A stretch of 64,000 nt of DNA from Dysgonomonas sp. UBA5412 (GTDB taxonomy: Bacteria > Bacteroidota > Bacteroidia > Bacteroidales > Dysgonomonadaceae). Below the pieces are notes generated by a model. It was given only the letters and a program-made list of their open reading frames with translations. It ran no database searches and was not told the DNA's origin. Position numbers and translations under genes: made by a program. Numbering within the stretch: position 1 is the stretch's first letter; the number at the start of each line of letters is the position of its first letter. Of this stretch, positions 8,801 through 17,679 are shown piece after piece. The DNA lies in NCBI GenBank assembly GCA_002409595.1, contig DHNQ01000001.1, forward strand, positions 179,222 through 243,221, in the 5' to 3' direction.

Positions 8801-9514
8801 ATGAAAGTAGAAGTTTGTTTTTCACCGGCATTATACCCGTTTTATGCAGAGCAGGAAGATCATATAGTCGTAGTTGTAGATATATTCAGAGCAAGCACAA
8901 CAATGTGTGCCGCCCTTAAGAATGGAGCTAAGTCCATAATGCCGGTAGCTTCGATAGAAGAAGCGCAAGTATATAAGCAAAGAGGGTTTCTAGTTGGTGC
9001 AGAACGGAATGTCAAAAGATGCGAATTTGCTGATTTTGGTAATTCGCCATTCGATTACACAAGAGATAAAGTAGAAGGAAAAGACGTTGTTTTTACTACC
9101 ACCAATGGCACACAAGCCATTGATATGGCAAGTGATGCCCGTATACTCATTATCGGAGCATTCTCCAACATATCGACTATTGCCGAATTTTGCAAACAAC
9201 AGCAGAAAGATGTAATAGTGCTATGTGCAGGATGGAACAATAGATTCAATATAGAAGATACATTATTTGGAGGAGCACTCACTGGCAAGCTTTTGCAGAA
9301 AGGATATACTTTAGCTTCGGATGCTGCAACAGTTGCTCTGTCTATGTGGCAGGAGGCAGAACCTAACATCAGAGAATATATAAATCGGACAGAACATATA
9401 AAACGTCTGGAAGCAAATAACCTGCAAGATTCTGTCGATTATTGTCTTACAGAAGACACCGTAAATATATTGCCTTTGTATGATAAGGAAACCAGAAAGA
9501 TAACAAATGCTTAA
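8801..9514 (+). CDS. comB: 2-phosphosulfolactate phosphatase family protein
   Basis: A 237-aa protein of the ComB family. Motifs are VVVDIFRASTTM near residue 25, DFGNSPFDY, VFTTTNGTQAID and VLCAGWNNRFNIEDTLFGG. In methanogens ComB dephosphorylates 2-phosphosulfolactate in coenzyme M synthesis. Bacteroidetes commonly carry it without the rest of that pathway, so the actual substrate in this organism is uncertain. It lies 3 bp from both kdsA and the yraN-like gene, so it is co-transcribed. Confidence 0.85.
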   Translation: MKVEVCFSPALYPFYAEQEDHIVVVVDIFRASTTMCAALKNGAKSIMPVASIEEAQVYKQRGFLVGAERNVKRCEFADFGNSPFDYTRDKVEGKDVVFTTTNGTQAIDMASDARILIIGAFSNISTIAEFCKQQQKDVIVLCAGWNNRFNIEDTLFGGALTGKLLQKGYTLASDAATVALSMWQEAEPNIREYINRTEHIKRLEANNLQDSVDYCLTEDTVNILPLYDKETRKITNA

Positions 9515-9517
9515 ATA

Positions 9518-9883
9518 ATGGCTCAACATAACGAATTGGGCAAAAGAGGAGAAGATGCAGCAGCAAACTACTTACAGCAATTGGGATATAAAATAATAGA
9601 ACGAAACTGGATAAACAGAAAATACGAAATAGATATTATAGCTTGCGATAAAGAATATATAATATTTGTTGAAGTAAAAACCAGAAGTTCGAACAAATGG
9701 GGAAATCCTGAAGAGGCCATATCTGATAGCAAAATAAGAAAGATTGTTGCAGCAGCTGATTTCTACGTCAAAGAAAAAGAAATAGATTTACCTGTCCGAT
9801 TCGATGTTATTTCTGTCATTTGGAACAATGACAAATCTACAATAAATCATATAGACGATGCTTTCTTAGCACCCATAAATTAG
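9518..9883 (+). CDS. YraN family (UPF0102) putative endonuclease
   Basis: A 121-aa protein with the small UPF0102 restriction-endonuclease-like fold. The pattern is LGKRGEDAAANYL at the N-terminus, then YEIDIIACD and FVEVKTRSS. The Asp, the Glu and the E-x-K motif make up the presumed metal-dependent nuclease centre. The function is not established, but a DNA repair or recombination role is assumed for the family. It sits in the kdsA operon, 6 bp before the MmcQ/YjbR gene. Confidence 0.85.
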   Translation: MAQHNELGKRGEDAAANYLQQLGYKIIERNWINRKYEIDIIACDKEYIIFVEVKTRSSNKWGNPEEAISDSKIRKIVAAADFYVKEKEIDLPVRFDVISVIWNNDKSTINHIDDAFLAPIN

Positions 9884-9889
9884 TTCATA

Positions 9890-10264
9890 ATGAATATAGA
9901 GGAAGTAAGAGAAACTTGTATTGCTATAAAGGGAGCTACTGAATCGTTCCCCTTTGGAGATGATGTTCTTGTATATAAAGTGATGGACAAAATGTTTGCA
10001 TACATGGGACTAGAACCTAAGGATGGTGAATTTTGGTTAAACCTCAAATGTGATCCGGAAAAGGCAATAGAACTCCGAGAACAATTTAATGGAGTAAAAC
10101 CCGGATACCATTCGAATAAAAAATACTGGAATACGGTAGTTATAGAAAGTGATGTTCCTGATACCATCATAGAGGAGTTGATCAATCACTCAGTAGATGA
10201 AGTCATAAAGAAACTTCCAAAAGTAAAACAAAATCAATATCATAATATACCCGACAAAGAATAG
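9890..10264 (+). CDS. MmcQ/YjbR family DNA-binding-like protein
   Basis: A 124-aa protein of the YjbR (CyaY-like fold) family. Typical motifs are SFPFGDDVLVYKVMDKMFAY, FWLNLKCDP and KPGYHSNKKYWNTV. Members are described as DNA-binding from structure, with no defined cellular role. It is fourth in the kdsA operon, 9 bp before birA. Confidence 0.85.
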   Translation: MNIEEVRETCIAIKGATESFPFGDDVLVYKVMDKMFAYMGLEPKDGEFWLNLKCDPEKAIELREQFNGVKPGYHSNKKYWNTVVIESDVPDTIIEELINHSVDEVIKKLPKVKQNQYHNIPDKE

Positions 10265-10273
10265 TATTACAAT

Positions 10274-11020
10274 ATGGCACCTCTTATATATCTGAAACAG
10301 GTTGACTCCACAAACAATTATCTAAAAGGATGGGTATCTCAACAAAAAGTAGAAGAAGGAACAGTTATATATACCTATTTCCAGTCGGCAGGCAAAGGTC
10401 AAAGAGGTAATAGTTGGGAATCGGAAGATGGTAAAAATATTTTATTCAGCATCGTTCTTTATCCCGATATGATAGATGCAAATGAACAATTTATAGTTTC
10501 GCAGATAGTATCATTAGCCATAGTCGAAGTAATACAATCAAAGCTTGATACAAAACACAAAGATAGCATTACGATAAAATGGCCTAATGATATATATTGG
10601 AAGAATAAAAAACTGTGTGGTATCCTTATAGAAAATTCCCTCATTGGCAGCAATATCAAAGAGTCTATTATCGGAATTGGAATCAATATCAATCAGACAA
10701 AATTTGAGAGCAATGCCCCTAACCCAATATCGTTGAAACAAATAACCGGACTAGACTATGAGCTGGAAACATTGTTAGCTGAGTTACAAAAGAAAATAAT
10801 GGAATATTATACCGGTTTTATCAACGAAAAAACAAATCTTAATAAACACTACAAAGACACTCTTTTTCGCAATAAAGGATTTCATCTGTATAATGATGGA
10901 AAAACTAATTTCAATGCAAAAATAAAAGATATAGAACCTTCCGGAATCTTAGTTCTGGAAACAGAAGATGGCGAAATCCGAAGATTTGCATTCAAAGAAG
11001 TATCCTATATTCTGAACTAA
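10274..11020 (+). CDS. birA: Biotin-[acetyl-CoA-carboxylase] ligase
   Basis: It attaches biotin to the biotin carboxyl carrier lysine through biotinyl-AMP. The 248-aa length is that of a group I ligase with no N-terminal DNA-binding domain, so it is not expected to repress biotin genes. The catalytic domain shows QVDSTNNYL, the biotinyl-AMP loop SAGKGQRGNSWESEDGKN (about 37-54), IKWPNDIYW and KKLCGILIEN. The C-terminal SH3-like subdomain is present. It is the last gene of the kdsA operon. Confidence 0.93.
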   Translation: MAPLIYLKQVDSTNNYLKGWVSQQKVEEGTVIYTYFQSAGKGQRGNSWESEDGKNILFSIVLYPDMIDANEQFIVSQIVSLAIVEVIQSKLDTKHKDSITIKWPNDIYWKNKKLCGILIENSLIGSNIKESIIGIGININQTKFESNAPNPISLKQITGLDYELETLLAELQKKIMEYYTGFINEKTNLNKHYKDTLFRNKGFHLYNDGKTNFNAKIKDIEPSGILVLETEDGEIRRFAFKEVSYILN

Positions 11021-11091
11021 CTCCACCCTTATCACATCTATTCTTAATTTTATACTTTTTTATCCCTAAAAAGTTTTTTATATACACCATT

Positions 11092-11130
11092 TATGTATAT
11101 TTTTGCATCAATATCGCATATTTATACATT
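11092..11130 (+). promoter_or_regulatory. argR promoter with two ARG-box-like palindromes
   Basis: The -7 box TATTTTTG lies at 11098-11105 and predicts transcription from about 11112. Two imperfect 18-bp dyads at 11092-11109 and 11113-11130 resemble TGAATwwwwATTCA (11 of 14 core positions each, the second read on the minus strand). Their centres are 21 bp apart, the spacing known for paired ArgR boxes. The first covers the -7 box and the second the whole leader, so ArgR autorepression is likely. Confidence 0.55.
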
Positions 11131-11589
11131 ATGACTAAAAAATATAGACATAAAATAATCAAAGAAGTATTAGCCGACACAGATGTTAACAGTCAGGAAA
11201 TGCTTCTTAAGATACTCACAGATAAAGGATTTGTTCTGACGCAAGCTACTCTTTCGAGAGATATAAAAGAATTACAGATAGTAAAAGTTCCCACCCCAAA
11301 GGGTAGTTACATATATCAATTATCAGAAGGCATGAATGGTCAGGATGATGTCTCTCATCTTTCGGTTATTGGCTTTATTAAAATAGAATTTTCAGGACAA
11401 TTGGCTGTAATGAAAACTCGTCCGGGTTATGCAATGGCCATTGCGGGGGAGATAGACAACAAAGCATCAGAATACATATTGGGTACAGTTGCCGGCGATG
11501 ACACCATACTTCTCATACCTAGAGAAAATATATCCAGAGAGGAGATTATATCATCCCTATCTGCATTTATTCCCAATATTCAACAATAA
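11131..11589 (+). CDS. argR: Arginine repressor
   Basis: A 152-aa ArgR, the usual length. The N-terminal winged helix-turn-helix has QEMLLKILTDKGFVLTQATL followed by SRDIKELQIVKV. The C-terminal hexamerisation/arginine-binding domain has the signature GTVAGDDTILLIPRE near residue 115. In the family, arginine promotes hexamer binding to paired ARG boxes. It is the first gene of the arginine cluster, 6 bp before the GNAT gene. Two box-like palindromes cover its own promoter. Confidence 0.95.
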   Translation: MTKKYRHKIIKEVLADTDVNSQEMLLKILTDKGFVLTQATLSRDIKELQIVKVPTPKGSYIYQLSEGMNGQDDVSHLSVIGFIKIEFSGQLAVMKTRPGYAMAIAGEIDNKASEYILGTVAGDDTILLIPRENISREEIISSLSAFIPNIQQ

Positions 11590-11595
11590 AAAGCA

Positions 11596-12231
11596 ATGAA
11601 TACAATAGAAGAACTTGTTTTAGAAAAGAAAATGGAACAACAAGATCAACTGACTATACGAATAGCCAACGAGAGCCATCTTAGATACGTACACACAATC
11701 TTAGATACAATTGAAGCTGCAGCCAAAGTTCGAGGAACGGGTATAGCTAAAAGAAGTCCCGAATATGTGGAGCTGAAAATGAAAGAAGGCAAAGCTATCA
11801 TTGCCCTCATGGGAGAAGAATTTGCAGGATTTTGCTACATAGAATCGTGGGGTAACAAGCAGTTTGTTGCAAACTCCGGACTCATTGTCGTAGAAAAATT
11901 CAGACAACATGGTTTAGCTAAAAAAATAAAACAACATGCCTTCTCTCTTGCCAGAGCAATGTTTCCCCAAGCAAAAGTATTCGGGTTAACATCGGGAGCG
12001 GCAGTGATGAAAATAAATACTGAATTAGGATACGCTCCGGTAACATTTGCTCAACTAACAGATGACGAAGCTTTCTGGAGAGGATGTCAAGGGTGTATAA
12101 ATTATGATATACTGACACGTACCGACCGAAAATATTGCATTTGTACAGCCATGTTATTCGATCCGGAAAAACAAAAAGATAAGAAAGAAATAAAAACAAT
12201 AATAAAGGAACTAAAACAGCAATTGAAATGA
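11596..12231 (+). CDS. GNAT acyltransferase, probable acylglutamate synthase
   Basis: A 211-aa GNAT-fold protein. The acetyl-CoA-binding motif region is GLIVVEKFRQHGLAKKIKQH near residue 97, followed by FGLTSGAAVMKINTELGYAP. It lies between argR and argG and overlaps the argG start (ATGA). That context suggests it makes the first committed intermediate of arginine synthesis, N-acetyl- or, as in Bacteroides, N-succinyl-glutamate. The acyl donor cannot be read from the sequence. A Cys-rich stretch near residues 170-185 (GCQGCINYDI, RKYCICTAM) is uncommon for plain GNATs. Confidence 0.75.
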   Translation: MNTIEELVLEKKMEQQDQLTIRIANESHLRYVHTILDTIEAAAKVRGTGIAKRSPEYVELKMKEGKAIIALMGEEFAGFCYIESWGNKQFVANSGLIVVEKFRQHGLAKKIKQHAFSLARAMFPQAKVFGLTSGAAVMKINTELGYAPVTFAQLTDDEAFWRGCQGCINYDILTRTDRKYCICTAMLFDPEKQKDKKEIKTIIKELKQQLK

Positions 12232-13427
12232 AAAAGAAAGTCGTTTTGGCATTTAGCGGAGGATTAGATACATCATTTTGTGCAAAGTATCTATCTCAGG
12301 ATTTAGGTTATGAAGTATATACAGCTATCGCCAATACCGGTGGTTTTACTCCGGATGACCTAAAAATCATAGAAGAGAAAGCATACAAGTTGGGTGCGGC
12401 AAAACATGTGAGCTTAGACATTACGCAGGAATATTACGAGAAGAGTATCAAATATATGATTTTCGGGAATGTATTGCGCAATGGCACATATCCTATATCG
12501 GTAAGTTCAGAACGTATTTTTCAGGCAATTGCAATCATCAATTATGCAAAAGAAATAGGAGCCGATGCCGTAGCGCATGGCAGCACCGGTGCAGGAAATG
12601 ATCAGGTACGATTCGACTTGACATTCGACGTACTTGCTCCCGGCATAGAGATCATCACACCTACGCGCGATATGATACTGACCCGCGAATACGAAATCAA
12701 TTACCTAAAAGAGCATGGATATGAAGCTGACTTCGCAAAGATGGAGTATTCTATCAACAAAGGTCTTTGGGGAACAAGTATAGGTGGTAAAGAAACGCTA
12801 AAATCGGAGCAAACTCTTCCTGAAGGAGCGTATCCTTCTCAATTGAAAAAGCATGAACCAGAAACATTTACTATTGACTTCGAACAAGGAGAAATAGCTG
12901 CTGTAAACGGACAAAAATATACGGACAAAGTAAAGGCAATACAGAAAATAGAAGAAATAACTTCAGCCTATGCCATAGGGCGTGACATGCACATTGGCGA
13001 CACGATAATAGGAATCAAAGGTCGTGTAGGCTTTGAAGCGGCAGCACCATTAGTCATTATCAATGCTCACAAAATGCTCGAAAAACATACGCTTACCAAA
13101 TGGCAACAATATTGGAAAGAGCAAGTAGGAAACTGGTATGGAATGTTTTTACACGAGGCTCAATATCTTGATCCGGTGATGCGCGATATAGAAGCAATGT
13201 TAACAAGTTCACAACAGAACGTTACCGGACGTGTTTTCTTAGAACTCAATCCGTATCGTTACACATTGGTTGGAGTAGAAAGTGATTTCGACCTGATGAA
13301 AGCCGAATTTGGTGAGTATGGTGAAGTTAATAAAGCTTGGACTTCTGACGATGCAAAAGGTTTTACTAAAATCTATGCCATCCCAACTAAAATATTCCAT
13401 AGCGTACAGAAAAAAAACGGGAAATAA
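12228..13427 (+). CDS. argG: Argininosuccinate synthase
   Basis: It joins citrulline and aspartate with ATP to give argininosuccinate. The 399-aa protein has the PP-loop AFSGGLDTSFCAKYL at the N-terminus and the downstream motif HGSTGAGNDQVRF near residue 118. The start overlaps the stop of the GNAT gene by 4 bp, so they are translationally coupled. A terminator hairpin follows at 13485-13522. Confidence 0.95.
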   Translation: MKKKVVLAFSGGLDTSFCAKYLSQDLGYEVYTAIANTGGFTPDDLKIIEEKAYKLGAAKHVSLDITQEYYEKSIKYMIFGNVLRNGTYPISVSSERIFQAIAIINYAKEIGADAVAHGSTGAGNDQVRFDLTFDVLAPGIEIITPTRDMILTREYEINYLKEHGYEADFAKMEYSINKGLWGTSIGGKETLKSEQTLPEGAYPSQLKKHEPETFTIDFEQGEIAAVNGQKYTDKVKAIQKIEEITSAYAIGRDMHIGDTIIGIKGRVGFEAAAPLVIINAHKMLEKHTLTKWQQYWKEQVGNWYGMFLHEAQYLDPVMRDIEAMLTSSQQNVTGRVFLELNPYRYTLVGVESDFDLMKAEFGEYGEVNKAWTSDDAKGFTKIYAIPTKIFHSVQKKNGK

Positions 13428-13484
13428 AGATTTGACTATTTTTATTTATCTTTAGAACTCATAAAACAGAGTTTTTGAAATAAG

Positions 13485-13522
13485 AAAAGTAACAGTGGTA
13501 GTAACTTAAAGCTGTTACTTTT
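13485..13522 (+). terminator. Terminator after argG
   Basis: The perfect 11-bp stem is 13485-13495 with 13512-13522, and the loop is 16 nt. The right arm ends in TTTT. It divides the arginine cluster into two transcription units, or attenuates read-through into argC. Confidence 0.7.
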
Positions 13523-13644
13523 ATTTATAATTAAAAAATCAAATATTTCTTCTTATCAGATTATGGAATAAGTATGAACAGATACTCTATAAATAAAAAC
13601 CATAAGCTATACGACTGAAAAATATTTGAAATAGAAATTCAACT

Positions 13645-14613
13645 ATGATAAAAGCAGGAATTATAGGAGGAGCAGGTTATACTGCGGGGGAATTGATCAG
13701 ATTATTAATCAATCATCCTGAAGTAGAATTGGTATTTGTAAACAGTACCAGCAATGCAGGAAACAAACTGACCGATGTACATAGCGGACTGCTAGGCGAC
13801 ACAGACATGAATTTTACAGATCAGTTGCCTTATGATAAAATAGATGTATTATTCTTTTGTACAGCACACGGCGACACCAAAAAATTTCTGGAAGCAAATA
13901 CAGTGCCCAATCATTTAAAAATAATAGACCTGTCTACCGATTACCGCCATAAAGCAGAGGGAAACAAATTTGTATATGGATTGCCGGAACTAAACAAAGA
14001 TGCAATCTCTAAATCATCTTATATAGCTAATCCCGGATGCTTTGCCACCGCAATACAATTGGGGCTACTTCCTTTGGCTAAAGCAGGTCTACTGAATAGC
14101 GAAGTTCATGTAAATGCGATAACCGGATCAACCGGTGCGGGAGTAAAACCATCTGCAACATCGCATTTTAGTTGGCGCGAAAACAATATATCGGTATATA
14201 AAGCCTTCGAGCATCAGCATCTGACAGAAATACGCCAATCACTAGAAGGTTTATATCCTGACTTTGATGAAGATATAAATTTCATACCCGTTAGAGGAAA
14301 CTTTACGAGAGGCATTTTTGCCTCTATCTATTTAGAATATAACGGTACAATAGATGAAGCCTATACTTTGTATCACGAATATTATAAAGACAGCCCATTT
14401 ACCATTGTTTCCGAAAAAAACATTGATCTGAAACAAGTTGTCAATACGAATAAATGTGCGCTCCATTTGGAAAAGCACGGAAATAAATTATTGATACTAT
14501 CCTGCATAGACAATCTTGTAAAAGGGGCATCGGGACAAGCTGTTCACAACATGAATCTCATCTTTGGATTGGAGGAAACTTGCGGACTAAAGCTAAAAGC
14601 AAGTGCTTTTTAG
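13645..14613 (+). CDS. argC: N-acetyl(succinyl)-gamma-glutamyl-phosphate reductase
   Basis: It reduces the acylglutamyl phosphate to the semialdehyde with NADPH. The 322-aa protein has the nucleotide-binding start IIGGAGYTAGELIRLL, the catalytic cysteine in NPGCFATAIQLGLLPL (near residue 134), and GSTGAGVKPSATSHFSWREN. It is preceded by 217 bp without a gene. That stretch holds the argG terminator and a TTGAA-N7-TTCAA dyad at 13626-13642 just before the start codon. Confidence 0.93.
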   Translation: MIKAGIIGGAGYTAGELIRLLINHPEVELVFVNSTSNAGNKLTDVHSGLLGDTDMNFTDQLPYDKIDVLFFCTAHGDTKKFLEANTVPNHLKIIDLSTDYRHKAEGNKFVYGLPELNKDAISKSSYIANPGCFATAIQLGLLPLAKAGLLNSEVHVNAITGSTGAGVKPSATSHFSWRENNISVYKAFEHQHLTEIRQSLEGLYPDFDEDINFIPVRGNFTRGIFASIYLEYNGTIDEAYTLYHEYYKDSPFTIVSEKNIDLKQVVNTNKCALHLEKHGNKLLILSCIDNLVKGASGQAVHNMNLIFGLEETCGLKLKASAF

Positions 14614-14674
14614 ACTTTGATGATATAAGGACAAAGAAAGGCTACGGGTAGATCTTAAAAGTTAAACTAAATCT

Positions 14675-16021
14675 ATGATTATGAATTTTGAAATCGACTC
14701 TCAAACCCTCAAAGATTTGGAAATCTTTGATACTGTAAAAGATGGAATGTCTGTGTTCAGCTTGTTTAATCATACCCAATGTCATGGGGGAAGAAGGGTG
14801 CTTTATAATTATCTTTCCAATCCGCTGACAAATATAGATACGATAACAGAACGGACAAAAACAATAGCCTTTTTCCAAAGGCATTATCCCGAAGGATTGA
14901 AAGTCGACAAGAATTCATTAGATTTTTCAGAATATTATATCCGGCACCAAGATTTTCCGGCAAGAATACCTTCCCGTCTCACAGCCTTTTCACGCATGCT
15001 TAGTGACAAGTTGAACACTAATGCGGAATATTATTTTGTCAAGAAAGGAGTAGAATCCACCGTAGATTTAATAAAATCCATAAATAGATTTTCGCGTATA
15101 ACGACTGAAATTCAAACAGGAGATCTACCTGAATTATTGAAAAGAAATAATGAAGAAATATTAAAAAAGTTATCAAGTCCTGAATATGCTCAGATACTGA
15201 AACTAAGATCTATCAGATCATACGACAGTTCCAAGCTAGATTATATGTTTCGTAAAACGCATAAAAGAGATATTACTTTTTTTCTCGACATTATATATCA
15301 ATATGATGCTTTCCTTTCGATAGCCAAAGCAGCTAAAAGATTAGGATTAGGTTATGCTGAAATGACTCCGTCTAACGAAAACTGTTTTGAAATAGACGGA
15401 TTATATCATCCATTTGTAGACAAGGCAATAGCCAATGATGTACGATTCGAACAGCCATCTAATCTCCTTTTCATATCAGGTCCTAATATGGCGGGAAAAT
15501 CAACATTCCTAAAAGCTCTCGGACTTTCGGTCTATCTGGCTCATGTTGGCTTTCCGGTTCCGGCTAAACGCATGAAAATAAATATACTATCAGGGCTGTG
15601 TACAACAATAAATATTTCCGACAATTTGAATTCAGGTTATAGTCACTTCTATGCCGAAGTAATGCGCATAAAAAGTGTAGCTCATAAACTGAAAACTAAC
15701 AGAAATATGCTTGTCATATTTGATGAACTGTTTAGAGGAACTAACATAAAGGATGCATATGATGGCACATTGGCTGTCGTTTCAGCCTTTACAAACATAA
15801 AGAGTTCTTTCTTTGTCATATCATCACATATAATAGAAGTCACTAAAGAACTTCAAGCAAATAAAGGAATAGAGTTTGCCCATTTTGAGATATTGGAAGA
15901 AAACGGACATCCGAAATACACTTATAAGCTGAAAGAAGGCATATCTGAAATAAGGTTGGGCATGTATATTATAAATAAAGAGAACCTGATAGAAACTATA
16001 AACGATATAAATAATAATTAG
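14675..16021 (+). CDS. MutS-family ATPase lacking the mismatch-recognition domain
   Basis: A 448-aa MutS-like protein. The helical lever/clamp-like region covers about 20-255, and the ATPase domain has Walker A ISGPNMAGKSTFLKALG near residue 270 and Walker B LVIFDELFRGTNIKDAYDG near residue 350. A C-terminal 'ISSHIIEV' switch follows. The N-terminal mismatch-recognition and connector domains of MutS (over 800 aa) are absent, so canonical mismatch repair is unlikely. It lies between argC and argD in the same direction (61 bp and 9 bp gaps), an odd place for a DNA-metabolism gene. The ATG at 14681 is an alternative start two codons in. Confidence 0.8.
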   Translation: MIMNFEIDSQTLKDLEIFDTVKDGMSVFSLFNHTQCHGGRRVLYNYLSNPLTNIDTITERTKTIAFFQRHYPEGLKVDKNSLDFSEYYIRHQDFPARIPSRLTAFSRMLSDKLNTNAEYYFVKKGVESTVDLIKSINRFSRITTEIQTGDLPELLKRNNEEILKKLSSPEYAQILKLRSIRSYDSSKLDYMFRKTHKRDITFFLDIIYQYDAFLSIAKAAKRLGLGYAEMTPSNENCFEIDGLYHPFVDKAIANDVRFEQPSNLLFISGPNMAGKSTFLKALGLSVYLAHVGFPVPAKRMKINILSGLCTTINISDNLNSGYSHFYAEVMRIKSVAHKLKTNRNMLVIFDELFRGTNIKDAYDGTLAVVSAFTNIKSSFFVISSHIIEVTKELQANKGIEFAHFEILEENGHPKYTYKLKEGISEIRLGMYIINKENLIETINDINNN

Positions 16022-16030
16022 ATTAATATA

Positions 16031-17152
16031 ATGAAACTATTTGACGTATTTCCACTATTCGACCTAAATATAGTGAAAGGTAAGGGATGCTATGTGTATG
16101 ATGATAAAGGCAACGAATATCTAGATCTGTATGGAGGACATGCCGTTATTTCAGTAGGTCATACACATCCCTATTATGTGGAAAAGGTAACAGACCAACT
16201 CAACAAAATTGGATTCTATTCCAATTCGGTAATAAATAAATTGCAACAAGAGCTTGCACAAAAACTGGGTGAGCAATGCGGATATCCCGACTATTTTCTC
16301 TTCCTTATCAACTCCGGTGCAGAAGCTAATGAGAATGCTATAAAGCTGGCATCTTTTCATAATGGACGAAAAAAAGTATTGGCCTTCAAAAAAGCCTTTC
16401 ACGGACGTACTTCGGTTACAGTTGCCACAACGGACATACCTTCATATTCAGCTCCGGTAAATGAGAATCCGAATATTACCTTTGCTCCGTTCAATGATAT
16501 AGAATTTATAAAGAAAAAACTTGCGACAAAAGAATACTGCTCTGTCATCATCGAAGGAATACAAGGAGTTGCCGGTATTCAGATTCCTGATGATGAGTTT
16601 TTAAAACAACTGCGTGAAGTATGTACTCAGACGGGAACAATTCTTATACTCGACGAAATACAATCAGGCTATGGTCGTAGCGGAAAATTCTTTGCACATC
16701 AATATGCAGGTATTACTGCCGATATTATTACCGTAGCCAAAGGTATAGGCAATGGATTTCCGATGGCAGGAGTATTGATCAACCCTATGTTCAAAGCTGT
16801 TTATGGGCAATTAGGAACAACCTTCGGAGGTAATCATCTGGCATGTGCGGCTGCGATAGCTGTTTTGGATATAATGAAGCAGGAAAAGTTAATTGATAAT
16901 GCCTATAATATAGGACAATTCCTCTTGGAAGAACTGAAAAAGATACCTCAAATAAAGGAAGTACGTGGAAGAGGACTTATGATCGGTATAGAATTTGATC
17001 AGCCAATAAAGGAAAAACGATCTAAATTGCTATTTGAAGAAAAAGTATTTACAGGAGCCACCGGAACTACTGTGTTCAGATTGTTGCCTCCACTTTGTTT
17101 AACAAAGGAGGAAGCTCAAATATTTCTTGATAGATTTAAGAAGATTGTGTAA
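16031..17152 (+). CDS. argD: Acetyl(succinyl)ornithine aminotransferase
   Basis: A PLP-dependent class III aminotransferase of 373 aa that forms acylornithine from the semialdehyde and glutamate. Motifs are NSGAEANENAIKLA near residue 97, DEIQSGYGRSGKF near residue 207 (PLP-interacting Asp) and VAKGIGNGFPMAGV with the Schiff-base Lys near residue 237. Its neighbours argC and argG fix the pathway. Whether the acyl group is acetyl or succinyl is not visible. It starts 9 bp after the mutS-like gene and ends at a strong hairpin. Confidence 0.92.
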   Translation: MKLFDVFPLFDLNIVKGKGCYVYDDKGNEYLDLYGGHAVISVGHTHPYYVEKVTDQLNKIGFYSNSVINKLQQELAQKLGEQCGYPDYFLFLINSGAEANENAIKLASFHNGRKKVLAFKKAFHGRTSVTVATTDIPSYSAPVNENPNITFAPFNDIEFIKKKLATKEYCSVIIEGIQGVAGIQIPDDEFLKQLREVCTQTGTILILDEIQSGYGRSGKFFAHQYAGITADIITVAKGIGNGFPMAGVLINPMFKAVYGQLGTTFGGNHLACAAAIAVLDIMKQEKLIDNAYNIGQFLLEELKKIPQIKEVRGRGLMIGIEFDQPIKEKRSKLLFEEKVFTGATGTTVFRLLPPLCLTKEEAQIFLDRFKKIV

Positions 17153-17166
17153 AACAGATATATGAT

Positions 17167-17200
17167 GAAGGGAGGTTTCTTTACCTCCTTTCATTTCTTT
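17167..17200. terminator. Terminator between argD and the DUF2752 gene
   Basis: The stem 17167-17176 with 17183-17192 has 10 pairs including one G-U. The loop is 6 nt, and a T-rich tail follows on the plus strand. Confidence 0.8.
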
Positions 17201-17603
17201 AAGGAGGGGCTAAATAAAAGAAAGGCCAAGCCGGAATATTCCTTAACAGGAAGAATAAGATAAGTGATATAAGAAGACCATATCCGAATACTGAAGAAAA
17301 TACAAAGCTGGAAAACAAATATCGCTGATTCAAAATATATACTCTCACTGCCATATAATAGAAATAGGCGAGGAACGGCAGAGCAAGCACAAAGAAAGCA
17401 TTATGACGCAATGCCTGCAAAGCATTGCCATGCAGCAATAGATATAAGGCTCGTTGTCCTCCGCATCCGGGACATTCCAATCCCGTAGCACTGTGAAACG
17501 TGCAAAGAGCATTATTTGCCGACATATCATAAAATAGTGAATAACATAATATTATAATAATCGGAAACAATATAGCAGATATGAGTAAAATGTATTTTTT
17601 CAT
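17199..17603 (-). CDS. DUF2752 membrane protein
   Basis: A 134-aa protein with three to four hydrophobic segments. After the first segment it has the family motif ECPGCGGQRALYLLLHG near residue 43. The function is unknown. DUF2752 genes are often found next to small dispanin/CD225-like membrane proteins, as here. Its ATG sits directly in the T run of a hairpin at 17612-17639, so transcription arriving from the upstream gene may be largely terminated. Confidence 0.8.
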   Translation of the reverse strand: MKKYILLISAILFPIIIILCYSLFYDMSANNALCTFHSATGLECPGCGGQRALYLLLHGNALQALRHNAFFVLALPFLAYFYYMAVRVYILNQRYLFSSFVFSSVFGYGLLISLILFFLLRNIPAWPFFYLAPP

Positions 17604-17611
17604 AAAAAAGA

Positions 17612-17639
17612 AGAAGGCCGTTTTATCAACAAGCCTTCT
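17612..17639 (-). terminator. Hairpin at the start of the DUF2752 gene
   Basis: The 7-bp GC-rich stem 17612-17618 with 17633-17639 can be extended by inner pairs. On the minus strand it is followed by CTTCTTTTTT, which runs straight into the start codon of the DUF2752 gene. It may act as terminator or attenuator for the dispanin-like gene. Confidence 0.65.
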
Positions 17640-17679
17640 CGTTTTATATCGAACTTAATGATAAGAATATCCTCACATT

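Noticed and set aside
9055..9369. A 104-aa minus-strand reading frame within comB
   Set aside because: It is a shadow of the well-supported plus-strand gene with no independent motif; similar antisense frames elsewhere were left out for the same reason.
13574..13618. A 14-codon ORF before argC as an arginine leader peptide
   Set aside because: It has only one Arg codon, and no attenuator lies downstream of it; the hairpin at 13485-13522 is upstream.
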